Below are positions 1 through 7,828 of a DNA stretch of 64,000 nt, in pieces; the stretch's first letter is position 1; each line of letters opens with the position of its first letter. Location: positions 328,001 through 392,000 of the forward strand of contig NZ_JAGGLV010000005.1 in assembly GCF_017874735.1 (NCBI RefSeq), given 5' to 3'. The translations under genes were made by a program, and so were the position numbers. The stretch is from Paenibacillus silagei (GTDB lineage Bacteria > Bacillota > Bacilli > Paenibacillales > Paenibacillaceae). The notes under the pieces were generated by a model that was given only the letters and a program-made list of their open reading frames with translations, made no database searches and was not told the DNA's origin.

Positions 1-1960
1 AGGCTTCCACAATGCCCATCTCCATTAACAGCGGCGGCCTAAGCTCATTGCAGGTCTGCCGGATCTGGTGTATGACATCCAGCAGCCCCTCCTTAATCTG
101 ATCGAGCTGCACGAGAAGGCCCGGCTCCATCGGATAATCCAGCATCAGCGACTCCAGCTTGCGGTACCAGATCAATTGGTCCTGAAGCGCTGCATCATGC
201 AGGTCGGAGGCCAGCCGGCGGCGTTCGTTCTCGGACAAGGTGAAGATCAGACGCAGCACCCATGGCGGCGCCAGCGCATTACGGTTCTTGATTTCACCCT
301 CCAGATTCTCAATCAGTCCCGCTACGAGATACAGATTCTCATAGATTATACTGCTGTAATGCGCTATGGTTTTCAGCCAGTTTTTTTCAGCATAGTTAAA
401 GCTCGTGTAATTGGTTTTGTCATCGATCCAGAGAATATGCCGGGCGGGGCCATAATTTCCAATCACCAGGCAGATCCCCCGGTACATCCGGGTCATTTCA
501 CCAACAGCAAGACCATTTACCGCCTGCTCCAGGTCCCGCTCAATCTGGGGATCGGCTCTCCCGTCACTGGTAACACTAACCTGACTCTGCTCATCCCCGC
601 GCGTAATCTCCAAAAAAGAAACATTGCGGACCGGCAGCACCAGTAGGGTCTCCCGCTCCAGAATCTGCTCCAGATCCAAGCGCTTCATCACCTTCGAGAT
701 CCGTTTGGCGAAACGGTCAATGCTCCCCTGGAAATCCTGCAAATCCTTCATGAAATACGGGCGCAGCCGGTAATCCATCAGTTCCTTGAAGAACAGGAAC
801 AGCGTAATCATCAGATAGATGGCCAGAAAAATTTGAACCCAGACAATCCAGCCGTACGGATTCTGGTGAATCAGCAGCCCCATCACCCCAAGGATCAGCA
901 GCGCGGGAACCAGCGAAAGCGCCGTATAATAAAATAGCCGGTTAAGCAGAAAATCAATATCAAACAGTCTATGGGTAACAAAAAGATAGAAGTATACGAC
1001 AGGAATCGCATATACAAAGATCGCGGTCATTTCTGCAGAAATAAACGTCACGCCAAACAGCCCCGGCAGAGCGTTAAACAGCAGGAACGGTGAAAAAGCT
1101 ACGGTATGCGCCGTCAAGGCAAACTTGAACAAGGTATGCAACTCACCCGTCCGGTGCTTGCGGAAGCCAGAGATCAGCTTATAGACAATCAGGAAATTGG
1201 CGGCTACAAAAAAGATCAGCAGCGTCTGGGTTTCGAGCGGATGAATCCGCCGCGTCAGCGCCACATCCAGAAACATCAGCACACTCACCAGAGCTGCACA
1301 GGCATACATCACTTTCAGAACGGCTCTGGACAGGAACGGCTCCTTGAACCGCATAAGATAGACCTGCATAAAGTGGACGAAAAAAACGGGAACGACAGCG
1401 AAGCTGGTACCCAGGCATACTCTCCCTACCTTATCCGCCATCCCCGAGGGCGTTGAGCTGAAGTAGCTTAACCCGATACTGAGAAAGAACAGGATAAGCT
1501 GCAGCGCAGCCCGGTCATTCCGCTTTTTGCGGTATACGTATACGGAGAACCCGAAGAGCAGCAGCAAAGAAATGCCGGGGATCAGCAGGCGGAAGATCAG
1601 CTCATGCGCAGACAAGCCCGGCTCCACTTCCATGCTGGTGGTCACCGAATTTCCCTCCGGTCCCGTATGCTCAATAACGAGTGAATCCACATTCTCAATA
1701 CTGTTATATTTGCGGATCGTCTCCAGAAGCAGCGGATCCTCCCCATTAGCCTGAAGAACCGTATCTCCGGGGTGAATTTTTTGCTCGCTCCAGCTGCCTG
1801 CTGCAACGCTGGTTACCGTAACCCTGCCTTGCGGCGTTAACTTCACATCGATGCCTATCACAGGACGGGATAGAATCACATAGGCCAAATACATGGCCAG
1901 AAGGATAAACAGGGACAGGCCCGCTATAATTTTGGGATGATGGCTAGATAGTTTAGGCAA
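1..1960 (-). CDS. comP: ComP-type quorum-sensing histidine kinase (partial, 3' end beyond window)
   Basis: Membrane sensor kinase expected to detect the ComX pheromone and phosphorylate ComA. I translated 653 residues from a TTG start at 1960, preceded by GGAGG nine bases upstream; the first in-frame ATG would cut the first membrane segment. Order seen: TM at about 10-32, an extracytoplasmic PDZ-like stretch (about 35-115), then a cluster of seven or so hydrophobic segments (about 120-410), a GAF-like linker, and a dimerisation/phosphoacceptor box ERRRLASDLHDAALQDQLIW with His588. That box is nearly identical to the ComP/HisKA_3 box. The HATPase domain lies beyond base 1. It follows comX by 33 nt, as in comQXP loci. 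comA would be expected just left of the window. Confidence 0.93.
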   Translation of the reverse strand, partial: MPKLSSHHPKIIAGLSLFILLAMYLAYVILSRPVIGIDVKLTPQGRVTVTSVAAGSWSEQKIHPGDTVLQANGEDPLLLETIRKYNSIENVDSLVIEHTGPEGNSVTTSMEVEPGLSAHELIFRLLIPGISLLLLFGFSVYVYRKKRNDRAALQLILFFLSIGLSYFSSTPSGMADKVGRVCLGTSFAVVPVFFVHFMQVYLMRFKEPFLSRAVLKVMYACAALVSVLMFLDVALTRRIHPLETQTLLIFFVAANFLIVYKLISGFRKHRTGELHTLFKFALTAHTVAFSPFLLFNALPGLFGVTFISAEMTAIFVYAIPVVYFYLFVTHRLFDIDFLLNRLFYYTALSLVPALLILGVMGLLIHQNPYGWIVWVQIFLAIYLMITLFLFFKELMDYRLRPYFMKDLQDFQGSIDRFAKRISKVMKRLDLEQILERETLLVLPVRNVSFLEITRGDEQSQVSVTSDGRADPQIERDLEQAVNGLAVGEMTRMYRGICLVIGNYGPARHILWIDDKTNYTSFNYAEKNWLKTIAHYSSIIYENLYLVAGLIENLEGEIKNRNALAPPWVLRLIFTLSENERRRLASDLHDAALQDQLIWYRKLESLMLDYPMEPGLLVQLDQIKEGLLDVIHQIRQTCNELRPPLLMEMGIVEA

Positions 1961-1993
1961 TGAGACAAGCCTCCAGGAATATATTGTAAGCTC

Positions 1994-2173
1994 TTAACAC
2001 CAGTACATCTCTCTAAGAAGAGTCTGGCCATGATCTTTATCGCGGCTGTTCATCACATCCATCAGCGCCCGCTCTTCCAGCGCAGACATTCCGGCAAGCT
2101 GGAGCTGTCCGCTCTGTAGCTGCATCAGGGACCCCGGCTCTTGTACCAACTTGCGAATGATTTCTTGTAACAT
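1994..2173 (-). CDS. comX: ComX-type pheromone precursor candidate, 59 aa
   Basis: Small gene between comQ and comP, at the position of comX. ATG at 2173 has GGGGGAG seven bases upstream. The 59-residue product starts MLQEIIRKLVQEPGSL, like ComX N-termini (M-x-x-I-I/L-x-x-L-x-x-x-P), and ends LLREMYWC. ComX is cleaved to a C-terminal peptide whose Trp is prenylated by ComQ. Here the only Trp is the penultimate residue (58), followed by Cys59. ComX sequences are too variable for a family match; the call rests on length, N-terminal pattern, C-terminal Trp and synteny. The mature peptide length cannot be read from the sequence. Confidence 0.82.
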   Translation of the reverse strand: MLQEIIRKLVQEPGSLMQLQSGQLQLAGMSALEERALMDVMNSRDKDHGQTLLREMYWC

Positions 2174-2218
2174 AATCTGCTCCCCCTTATTATTGGCTCG
2201 TTTCTTCTTCCTGCAACC

Positions 2219-2224
2219 AATATA
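2219..2224 (-). promoter_or_regulatory. Candidate extended -10 element for comX
   Basis: On the minus strand TGATATATT (TGn + TATATT) lies about 46 bases before the comX start. No good -35 hexamer is at the usual distance, which fits an activator-dependent promoter with the ComA-like sites upstream. Inference from motif only. Confidence 0.35.
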
Positions 2225-2301
2225 TCAGGTTCTCTCCCTGAGCAAAACGACATTGTGGCCCGTAATTACCGCCAATCTGTTACGGTATTCCGCATGCGGT
2301 A

Positions 2302-2329
2302 TTGCGGGGTTCCGTGAGCTACATTGCGG
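2302..2329. promoter_or_regulatory. Putative ComA-type tripartite site upstream of comX
   Basis: On the plus strand TTGCGG (2302-2307), four bases, CCGTGA (degenerate inverted half-site, consensus CCGCAA), six bases, TTGCGG (2324-2329). This matches the known ComA layout of an inverted pair plus a third half-site. The right half-site overlaps the last codons of comQ. The same TTGCGG-N16-TTGCGG arrangement occurs upstream of the RiPP precursors (21691-21718). About 130 bases separate it from the comX start. Confidence 0.45.
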
Positions 2330-3236
2330 CCTCAATAATGAGGTCCCGCCATTTGGAGTCCAGCTCCATACGGTTAATGACATCCAGGAACCGGTAATAA
2401 TGCGAACGCATCCGCACCGAGGTATACAGCTGGGTGCCCGTACGTTCCACAGCCTCGCCGAATTCGGCGAACCGGTGCAGCACATCCTCCGGCTCCAGGC
2501 CGCCGGCAAAGTATTCTGCAATCCACCTATCGTTCTCCCCGATCTCCGCAAGCAGGAACAGCAAAGGCAACGTCCGCTTGCGGCGGATGAAATCATTTTT
2601 GCCTTCCCAGTTCAACAGATCCCGGTAGTCATTCTTAATCTGGGCAGCAATTCCAATCTCTTCGGCATATTCGGCTACGCGCTGATCCGCACTTCCTGTA
2701 GCCAGAATGACACCGGTCATACAGGCACACACAAGGAGGGCCGCTGACTTCTGCCGCACCATGATGAGGTAATCCTCTTCGGTCTCCATTTCATTCAACA
2801 GGTCAAGAGTCTGTCCATTAATCGCTGCGAGGAGCTGATTATTGAATAATGCTGCAATGCTCCTGGCGTGTTCGTCAGGCATGTCGCTATCCATCAGCAC
2901 TTCCTGGGAGAGGCTGAGGAAGCCGAGGGCCAGATTAAGAGCGATCTCCTTTGGCATCTGGCACCACGGCATATCCGCATGATCCTCATCCTGTATATCA
3001 TCGATGATATCAAGCGCCAGAATCATCATTTCCACCGCGGCAGCCGCTTTATAGATCCCGGAATCCTCCCCGCCGAACATCCGGTAGTGCAGAAGGGTCA
3101 TTTTGCCAAACAGCAATGATTCTGAACACTTCATATTGATGGCCGCCTGGGCAGCTTCGTGCAGCAGCTTCACCCGGAAATACCGGTCGATCTGAGTCTG
3201 AAATTCGGACATGACATTTCCCATAAAATACTCCAT
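2319..3236 (-). CDS. comQ: ComQ-type isoprenyl diphosphate synthase / pheromone prenyltransferase
   Basis: Expected to process ComX and attach an isoprenyl group to its Trp. The 305-residue protein is an all-helical trans-prenyltransferase with a first Asp-rich motif LDIIDDIQDEDH (about 94-105) and a second-motif equivalent QIKNDYRDLLNW followed by KNDFIRRKRTLPLLFLL. IDDIQDxD is typical of ComQ rather than of general farnesyl or heptaprenyl synthases. ATG at 3236 has GGGGGA seven bases upstream. It lies 109 nt after the E1-like gene and 145 nt before comX, so co-transcription with the RiPP operon is possible. The alternative, a general polyprenyl synthase, is disfavoured by comX and comP next door. 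Confidence 0.9.
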   Translation of the reverse strand: MEYFMGNVMSEFQTQIDRYFRVKLLHEAAQAAINMKCSESLLFGKMTLLHYRMFGGEDSGIYKAAAAVEMMILALDIIDDIQDEDHADMPWCQMPKEIALNLALGFLSLSQEVLMDSDMPDEHARSIAALFNNQLLAAINGQTLDLLNEMETEEDYLIMVRQKSAALLVCACMTGVILATGSADQRVAEYAEEIGIAAQIKNDYRDLLNWEGKNDFIRRKRTLPLLFLLAEIGENDRWIAEYFAGGLEPEDVLHRFAEFGEAVERTGTQLYTSVRMRSHYYRFLDVINRMELDSKWRDLIIEAAM

Positions 3237-3345
3237 GAACCGTCCCCCGCATCTGCGTCTATCATCTTCTGCTTCTCATGGTTCATTTTAATAGATACCG
3301 TCCGAGAATTCCATTGTTTTCCTGTAAAAGAAACCCTCTCATTCT

Positions 3346-4128
3346 CTATTTTTGACATTGGCAGTGAGCGGAACGCGGGGAAATGAGGCTGGTGTAATGC
3401 TTTGCACTGGCATCTAATATCATTTTACGCTCATGTACATTAGAGAGGAGCGTAATGTATGAGCTGTAATGATCGACGAGCGCGCGCAGGAATTCCTCCT
3501 CCAGCACAGCAGACCGTTCCCCTGCCAGGGGGCCTGTCCAGCGGATATGATAGGTCTCAAGCCTATCGATCAGGCAGTCGAAGCAAAAGGATGGATGCAG
3601 TGCATACACCGGCCCGATCTCCGTAATCTCCCCTTCGGCCACCCGGCAGAGAAATATAGTATCCCTGCGTGTCAAGTCAACCTCCTCTCGCAATCTCCGC
3701 AGCTGCGAGGGATCACTGTACATGACGAGATGATGCTGCGGGGCATTCTCATCCTTGATTAACGGTGCCGCAGCATAAGCAAAGGGGACAGCTGCTCCGG
3801 CATAACGGATGACCCGAATCTCGGAGCGCAGATACCCGCGGGTCAGTACGAGTGATAATGCATACGGGTCAACGTCGGCATCCACACCCGCGAACATCTC
3901 TTTGAAGCGCTCAAGCACCGCCAGATGGACAGGGTCCACCAGGATGCCATTCTCATACAGCCGCCCCGCTCCCTTGGAATCGGCAGAGAGCTGACGGTCT
4001 TCAAGTACCCGCTTCAGCCGCACCGGATCACGGTGGGAGATCGTGTAGAGCGGGCTGGTCCGGCGGTAGCAGTTCATGACCTGAAGCGTATCTTCTGCTG
4101 CCTGCAGCTCAAAAAAAGCATTCAACAT
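3346..4128 (-). CDS. E1-like (Ocin-ThiF-type) cyclodehydratase partner, short form
   Basis: A 260-residue protein, last of the RiPP enzyme run, 18 nt after the SagB gene with AGGAGG upstream. I recognise IGPVYALHPSFCFDCLIDRL (residues 171-190). It matches the segment in TOMM E1-like proteins that holds the first pair of the structural zinc site (GP-x-x-x-HP-x-x-xC-x-x-C). The second pair may be the C-terminal HCQC (255-258). The first 90 residues could form the leader-binding winged helix (RRE), but this cannot be shown here. It is much shorter than standard E1-like proteins (about 350-600). Inferred role: deliver precursor to a YcaO enzyme, most likely the one at 5885-7828. Confidence 0.6.
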   Translation of the reverse strand: MLNAFFELQAAEDTLQVMNCYRRTSPLYTISHRDPVRLKRVLEDRQLSADSKGAGRLYENGILVDPVHLAVLERFKEMFAGVDADVDPYALSLVLTRGYLRSEIRVIRYAGAAVPFAYAAAPLIKDENAPQHHLVMYSDPSQLRRLREEVDLTRRDTIFLCRVAEGEITEIGPVYALHPSFCFDCLIDRLETYHIRWTGPLAGERSAVLEEEFLRALVDHYSSYITLLSNVHERKMILDASAKHYTSLISPRSAHCQCQK

Positions 4129-4146
4129 GTCCTTCTCCTCCTTCGT

Positions 4147-4974
4147 TTAGCCTAGCACTATGCCATACACACAGTGCTGGTATTTATGCTCCCTTAGCAG
4201 CAGAAGCTCCTCTACCTTGTCCGCAAAATACCCGCAGATCGGCAGCGTATTCTTGTCCATTGCGGTGCTGATCAGCTGTACATTCTGGGCAATATGGCCG
4301 GCTTCGAGCAAGGCAAGCTTATAGGCCAGACGGCCGTATTTCTTGAAGCTGTATGTTAAATCCGCCATGAAGAACAGCAGAATGGACGCGCCCTCCAGCG
4401 CCAGACTTCTCGCATCCGTCTTGTACAGGGTCATGGGGAACAGATGCTCCAGTTCTTCCGGCGGCAGTGCGCTGCGGAAACGGTACAGCTCTTGCTGCAG
4501 CGGCGCATAATAATACACACCGTCCTCAAGCCCTTCCACTCCACGGATATACATGTACAGCTTGATAGAATACATCGCACCGCCCGAAGGGTAGGTCCGC
4601 ATGGAGATCTGCTTGCCTGCATGATGACTTCCCATATGCCGGTCCTCACCGCGCGGTCCGGCGGACCAGCTCAGCATGGCAGCCAGCTCGTCCAGCGACC
4701 AGGACACCCCCATCTGGCCCAGCAGTGTAGATCTGCGCTTCAGCAGCAGCTTATCGAGCCGTACCTCATATTTCTCCGGCAGAGACGGGCCGCGCTCCAG
4801 ACTGACCTTGTCCAGGTATTCCTCCAGCGGGACTTCATTGCCGGGGAACTCGTAGTTGTCCAGCGGCCGCTGGTTGAATCGCCAGGCCACAGAACGAGGC
4901 TCCTCCCCGGCTATTTCCTCGAACAGCAGATCATAATCATAGAACTCGGATATCTGATTATGGGACGGTAACAT
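4147..4974 (-). CDS. SagB-type FMN-dependent azoline dehydrogenase
   Basis: Nitroreductase-fold enzyme of the SagB/McbC family that oxidises thiazolines/oxazolines to thiazoles/oxazoles. The 275-residue product has the family's central RTYPSGGAMYSIKLYMYI segment, then GVYYYAPLQQELY, and a C-terminal core LEAGHIAQNVQLISTAMD typical of these flavin enzymes. The start at 4974 was chosen for a perfect AGGAGGTG seven bases upstream. It overlaps the preceding gene by 17 nt, implying translational coupling. It is the only dehydrogenase in the cluster although two YcaO enzymes are present, so either both rings share it or some azolines stay reduced. Confidence 0.9.
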   Translation of the reverse strand: MLPSHNQISEFYDYDLLFEEIAGEEPRSVAWRFNQRPLDNYEFPGNEVPLEEYLDKVSLERGPSLPEKYEVRLDKLLLKRRSTLLGQMGVSWSLDELAAMLSWSAGPRGEDRHMGSHHAGKQISMRTYPSGGAMYSIKLYMYIRGVEGLEDGVYYYAPLQQELYRFRSALPPEELEHLFPMTLYKTDARSLALEGASILLFFMADLTYSFKKYGRLAYKLALLEAGHIAQNVQLISTAMDKNTLPICGYFADKVEELLLLREHKYQHCVYGIVLG

Positions 4975-5872
4975 TTGAACCCACCTCCTGATTGATTGTG
5001 AGACTCCAGAGCGTCCGGTACAGCGCATATTCATATTCAGGACTAATTCCGCAGCGGTTGTTCAGCATATGCAGGTGCGAATACAGGATGGATCTTATCC
5101 GCTGTTCATTCTGCTCCGCTGCTGCAATGGCAGCATAGCCGTCCAGCAGAGCATTCCGCAGGCAACGATAATTACCCTGGCTCCATAGCAGACTATCCAC
5201 TGAATCCCGCCAGTCGGGGTGCGCCGTACACCAGCGGGCAAGCTTGGATGTAAGCTCCATGTCGCCGAGCTGATACAACCGCTGCCAGCTCTCCGCACTC
5301 TTGCGGTAGAAGGAATGGACCTCCCCCAGGCGGGGAATTCGGGTAAAGATACTCTCCGCAAGCTCTTCCAGCACCCGCATTCCCGTAAGCAGGCGCCGGG
5401 TGAAGGTGCTGCCTGCCGTCAGCTCCAGGATACCGGCGGCCAGCCTGCTGGACTCCATGAACAGAGATTCCGTCAGCGGCATCAGTGAAGCACCGCCGTA
5501 TCGCTCAACTTCCGGTTCATACAGCTTACTGATGATCTCGCCTTCCTCATACCAGTCCAGATTCTGCAGCTCAAGCGGCTCCCCGTCGAATTTATGGCCC
5601 TGGAAATATTCTTCCTTGCTCAGCTTGCGGATCGAGGGATAGCGCTGAATATATGCTCTCACCTTGTCAAACAGCTCTTCTTCGCCAAGCTCTCCATCCA
5701 TCAGATACCGTACCCGGATATGCGGGCCGTCTTCCCAATATCTCAGAAAGAACCATTTCGAGATTCTTCCCCTGGCCGCGAGCCGCTCAAGCTGTTCGGC
5801 CAGCAGCAGAATCAGTCCGTCATAGCCCGGCTGGAACTGATAATACACCCTGTAGCTTTTCCACGTTTGCAT
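4958..5872 (-). CDS. Thiopeptide-type / SpaB C-terminal-domain protein (eliminase or cyclase)
   Basis: A 304-residue stand-alone Lant_dehydr_C domain. It begins WKSYRVYYQF, then RISKWFFLRYWEDGPHIRVRYL (the family's WFFIRYxDPxxHLRLR signature, about 37-58), then YEPEVERYGGASLMPLTESLF (about 126-146), the second hallmark. In split LanB systems this domain eliminates glutamate from glutamylated Ser to give dehydroalanine. In thiopeptide pathways a relative performs the [4+2] pyridine-forming cyclisation. Sequence alone does not decide which. It starts 12 nt after the YcaO gene with AGGAGGGG five bases before ATG. Confidence 0.88.
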   Translation of the reverse strand: MQTWKSYRVYYQFQPGYDGLILLLAEQLERLAARGRISKWFFLRYWEDGPHIRVRYLMDGELGEEELFDKVRAYIQRYPSIRKLSKEEYFQGHKFDGEPLELQNLDWYEEGEIISKLYEPEVERYGGASLMPLTESLFMESSRLAAGILELTAGSTFTRRLLTGMRVLEELAESIFTRIPRLGEVHSFYRKSAESWQRLYQLGDMELTSKLARWCTAHPDWRDSVDSLLWSQGNYRCLRNALLDGYAAIAAAEQNEQRIRSILYSHLHMLNNRCGISPEYEYALYRTLWSLTINQEVGSNVTVP

Positions 5873-5884
5873 AAATACCCCTCC

Positions 5885-7828
5885 TTATGGAAAAGGATGC
5901 GGGTCGGGGTTGACCGTAAAATCCTTGTCCAGCCCCCGCCGCTCTCTTTCCCGGATTAGCCTTTCCTTAATCACGCGTCTATGCTGCTCTCCGAACGTCA
6001 TGGGCATCATGCCGGGAACCAGCACCTTGGCCGCACGGTAACCGAAGTCCGCCACTTCATCCGGAGTCACGTCGGCTATATACAGCTCCCCGTAACGGTC
6101 AATGACAGCAGCGGCCAGCTCCTCCAGATCACCGGCCAGATCATCATGAGTGAACCGGCCTCCAGGATCATAGGCATCGGGGTACAGCTCCTCCAGGGAT
6201 GCCTTCTGCCGCCCATCTCCCCGCAGTACAAAGTCCAGCGCCTGGACACAGTTGCTCTCGCTGGCATAATACAGAACATGGTCTTCGAATTCAGTAACCG
6301 CCCCGGGATTGTTCACAAGCTGCTGCGCCCGTGTGTATGCACTGCCGCCTTCCTTCAGCTCCGCCGCATAGATAGGCAGCGAGGTGATAACCTCCATCGC
6401 TGCGGATTCCACCGCCTTGCCGGGAATGACATGGGCGGCGGCGGCATTATAGGCCTTCATGACAGCCCCCTCGCGCGTATCGTACGCCAGCGCCCATACA
6501 CTGGGCACCTTAAGCTCCATTGAAATATCGAAGAAGCGGATCTGAATACCTTCCAGCTCCAGGAAATATATAAGCTGCTTCAGCGCCTCCAGCGGACTGC
6601 CGGAAATATCGATCTCCCGCAGGGGAAGCCGGTTATACCAGGCGCAGAGGAAGTTATCTCGTTCAATGACCTCGAATAGACCATGCAAGGCCGCCTCCTC
6701 CCAAGTGCTGCCCAGTGCCAGGCCGTTAGAGCTGTCATAGACGAACCGGTTGGTTCCTCTTCTGAAATGTCCGTCCGCGAAGTACACCAGCTGCTCCGGC
6801 ACCAGTACTTCCCTGTGCTCCCTCATTGAGAACACCGGTGTCCAGTACACAGGCAGACTCTCCTTGTAATGCTGCAGTCTGTAGGCCGGATGCGCCATGG
6901 TCTCAGCATGGTGAAGACCGAACACAGCAGGGTTCACCGCCTGCCCTGAGAGCTGCTCATAGGAGAATCTCTCTGCCGCAGGTGCGGTCCGGTCACACAT
7001 TCCGCAATACCGCTCCAGGGCTTCAAGCACCGCAAGCTTCATGGCCTCCGGCCTCCGGTAGGCCCGGCCGAATCCGGTCTCAACATAAGCTGGTCCTATC
7101 CGCAGCTCCATTCCGCCGGCTTCAATATAGGAGGAGCGCAGTTCACGGTAGCGGTGGGTGATCGTTCCGCCATCGGGATCATACCACTTGCGCAGGATAG
7201 CCTCTGTATCCAGCTCTGAGCGCAGCCGGTAGGTGCGTCTGCCCTGCTTCACCGTATCTGCTGCCGTCTGCCGATGACGCGGGGCAGCCACGGATGGAGC
7301 TGCCGCCGAGCATACGGGACAGCCTTTATACTTCCGCAACAGATAACCTTCCGCGCGCAGGGCATCCCAGTGGATATGCTCAACATGGCCTATGTAGCGG
7401 TGAAGACGGTCCGCCGCAAGGAGGGCGCCGCGGATACAATCGGCAGCGAATCCGGCTGCCTGCGGTTGAGCCACGTACTCTGTCTTCTCGCCATACAGCA
7501 GCGGCAACAGTCCTTCCCTTCCGGTATCCTTATATTTCTGCTGCAGGCAGGCCATGCAGCCCCCGGTGTCTGCCTCATGATGCAGAGGACCCACAAGCAG
7601 CGTGTCCAGCAGAAGATGGAAGAAGAAGACGCCGCCCGGACCGGGAACCTCCCGGTAGAAGGGACTAAGGTCCTCCTCCAGCAAATGATCCAGGATGACG
7701 AACAGCACGGAGCTGTCTGCTACAACCCGCTCATCCGTCAAGCGGTAAGGGATCTTCTGCTTCTCCAGCTCAAGAACAACTTCCCGCAGAAACAGACTGT
7801 CCGTCCGGTATAACATGGCTTCCTTCAT
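5885..7828 (-). CDS. YcaO cyclodehydratase 2 with N-terminal zinc module
   Basis: ATP-dependent azoline-forming enzyme, 647 residues from the ATG at 7828 (AGGAGG nine bases upstream). The N-terminal third has two zinc-type pairs, CMAC (91-94) and CPVC (170-173), which resemble the E1-like C-domain zinc site. The YcaO domain follows: MKLAVLEALERYCG, then NGLALGSTWEEAALHGLFEVIERDNF, both matching the ATP/Mg-binding helices. The protein ends NPDPHPFP, the Pro-rich C-terminus of azoline-forming YcaO enzymes. It overlaps the upstream gene by 59 nt. It is clearly paralogous in layout to the YcaO at 15564-17402 but diverged. Confidence 0.93.
   Translation of the reverse strand: MKEAMLYRTDSLFLREVVLELEKQKIPYRLTDERVVADSSVLFVILDHLLEEDLSPFYREVPGPGGVFFFHLLLDTLLVGPLHHEADTGGCMACLQQKYKDTGREGLLPLLYGEKTEYVAQPQAAGFAADCIRGALLAADRLHRYIGHVEHIHWDALRAEGYLLRKYKGCPVCSAAAPSVAAPRHRQTAADTVKQGRRTYRLRSELDTEAILRKWYDPDGGTITHRYRELRSSYIEAGGMELRIGPAYVETGFGRAYRRPEAMKLAVLEALERYCGMCDRTAPAAERFSYEQLSGQAVNPAVFGLHHAETMAHPAYRLQHYKESLPVYWTPVFSMREHREVLVPEQLVYFADGHFRRGTNRFVYDSSNGLALGSTWEEAALHGLFEVIERDNFLCAWYNRLPLREIDISGSPLEALKQLIYFLELEGIQIRFFDISMELKVPSVWALAYDTREGAVMKAYNAAAAHVIPGKAVESAAMEVITSLPIYAAELKEGGSAYTRAQQLVNNPGAVTEFEDHVLYYASESNCVQALDFVLRGDGRQKASLEELYPDAYDPGGRFTHDDLAGDLEELAAAVIDRYGELYIADVTPDEVADFGYRAAKVLVPGMMPMTFGEQHRRVIKERLIRERERRGLDKDFTVNPDPHPFP

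Noticed and set aside
2174..2318. An additional small gene between comQ and comX
   Set aside because: No start codon with a Shine-Dalgarno site gives a frame longer than about 30 codons; the space fits a promoter with ComA-like sites better.
3237..3345. A separate promoter for comQ in the 109-bp gap
   Set aside because: AT-rich stretches are present, but I found no hexamer pair at 16-18 bp spacing good enough to report; no terminator is evident either.
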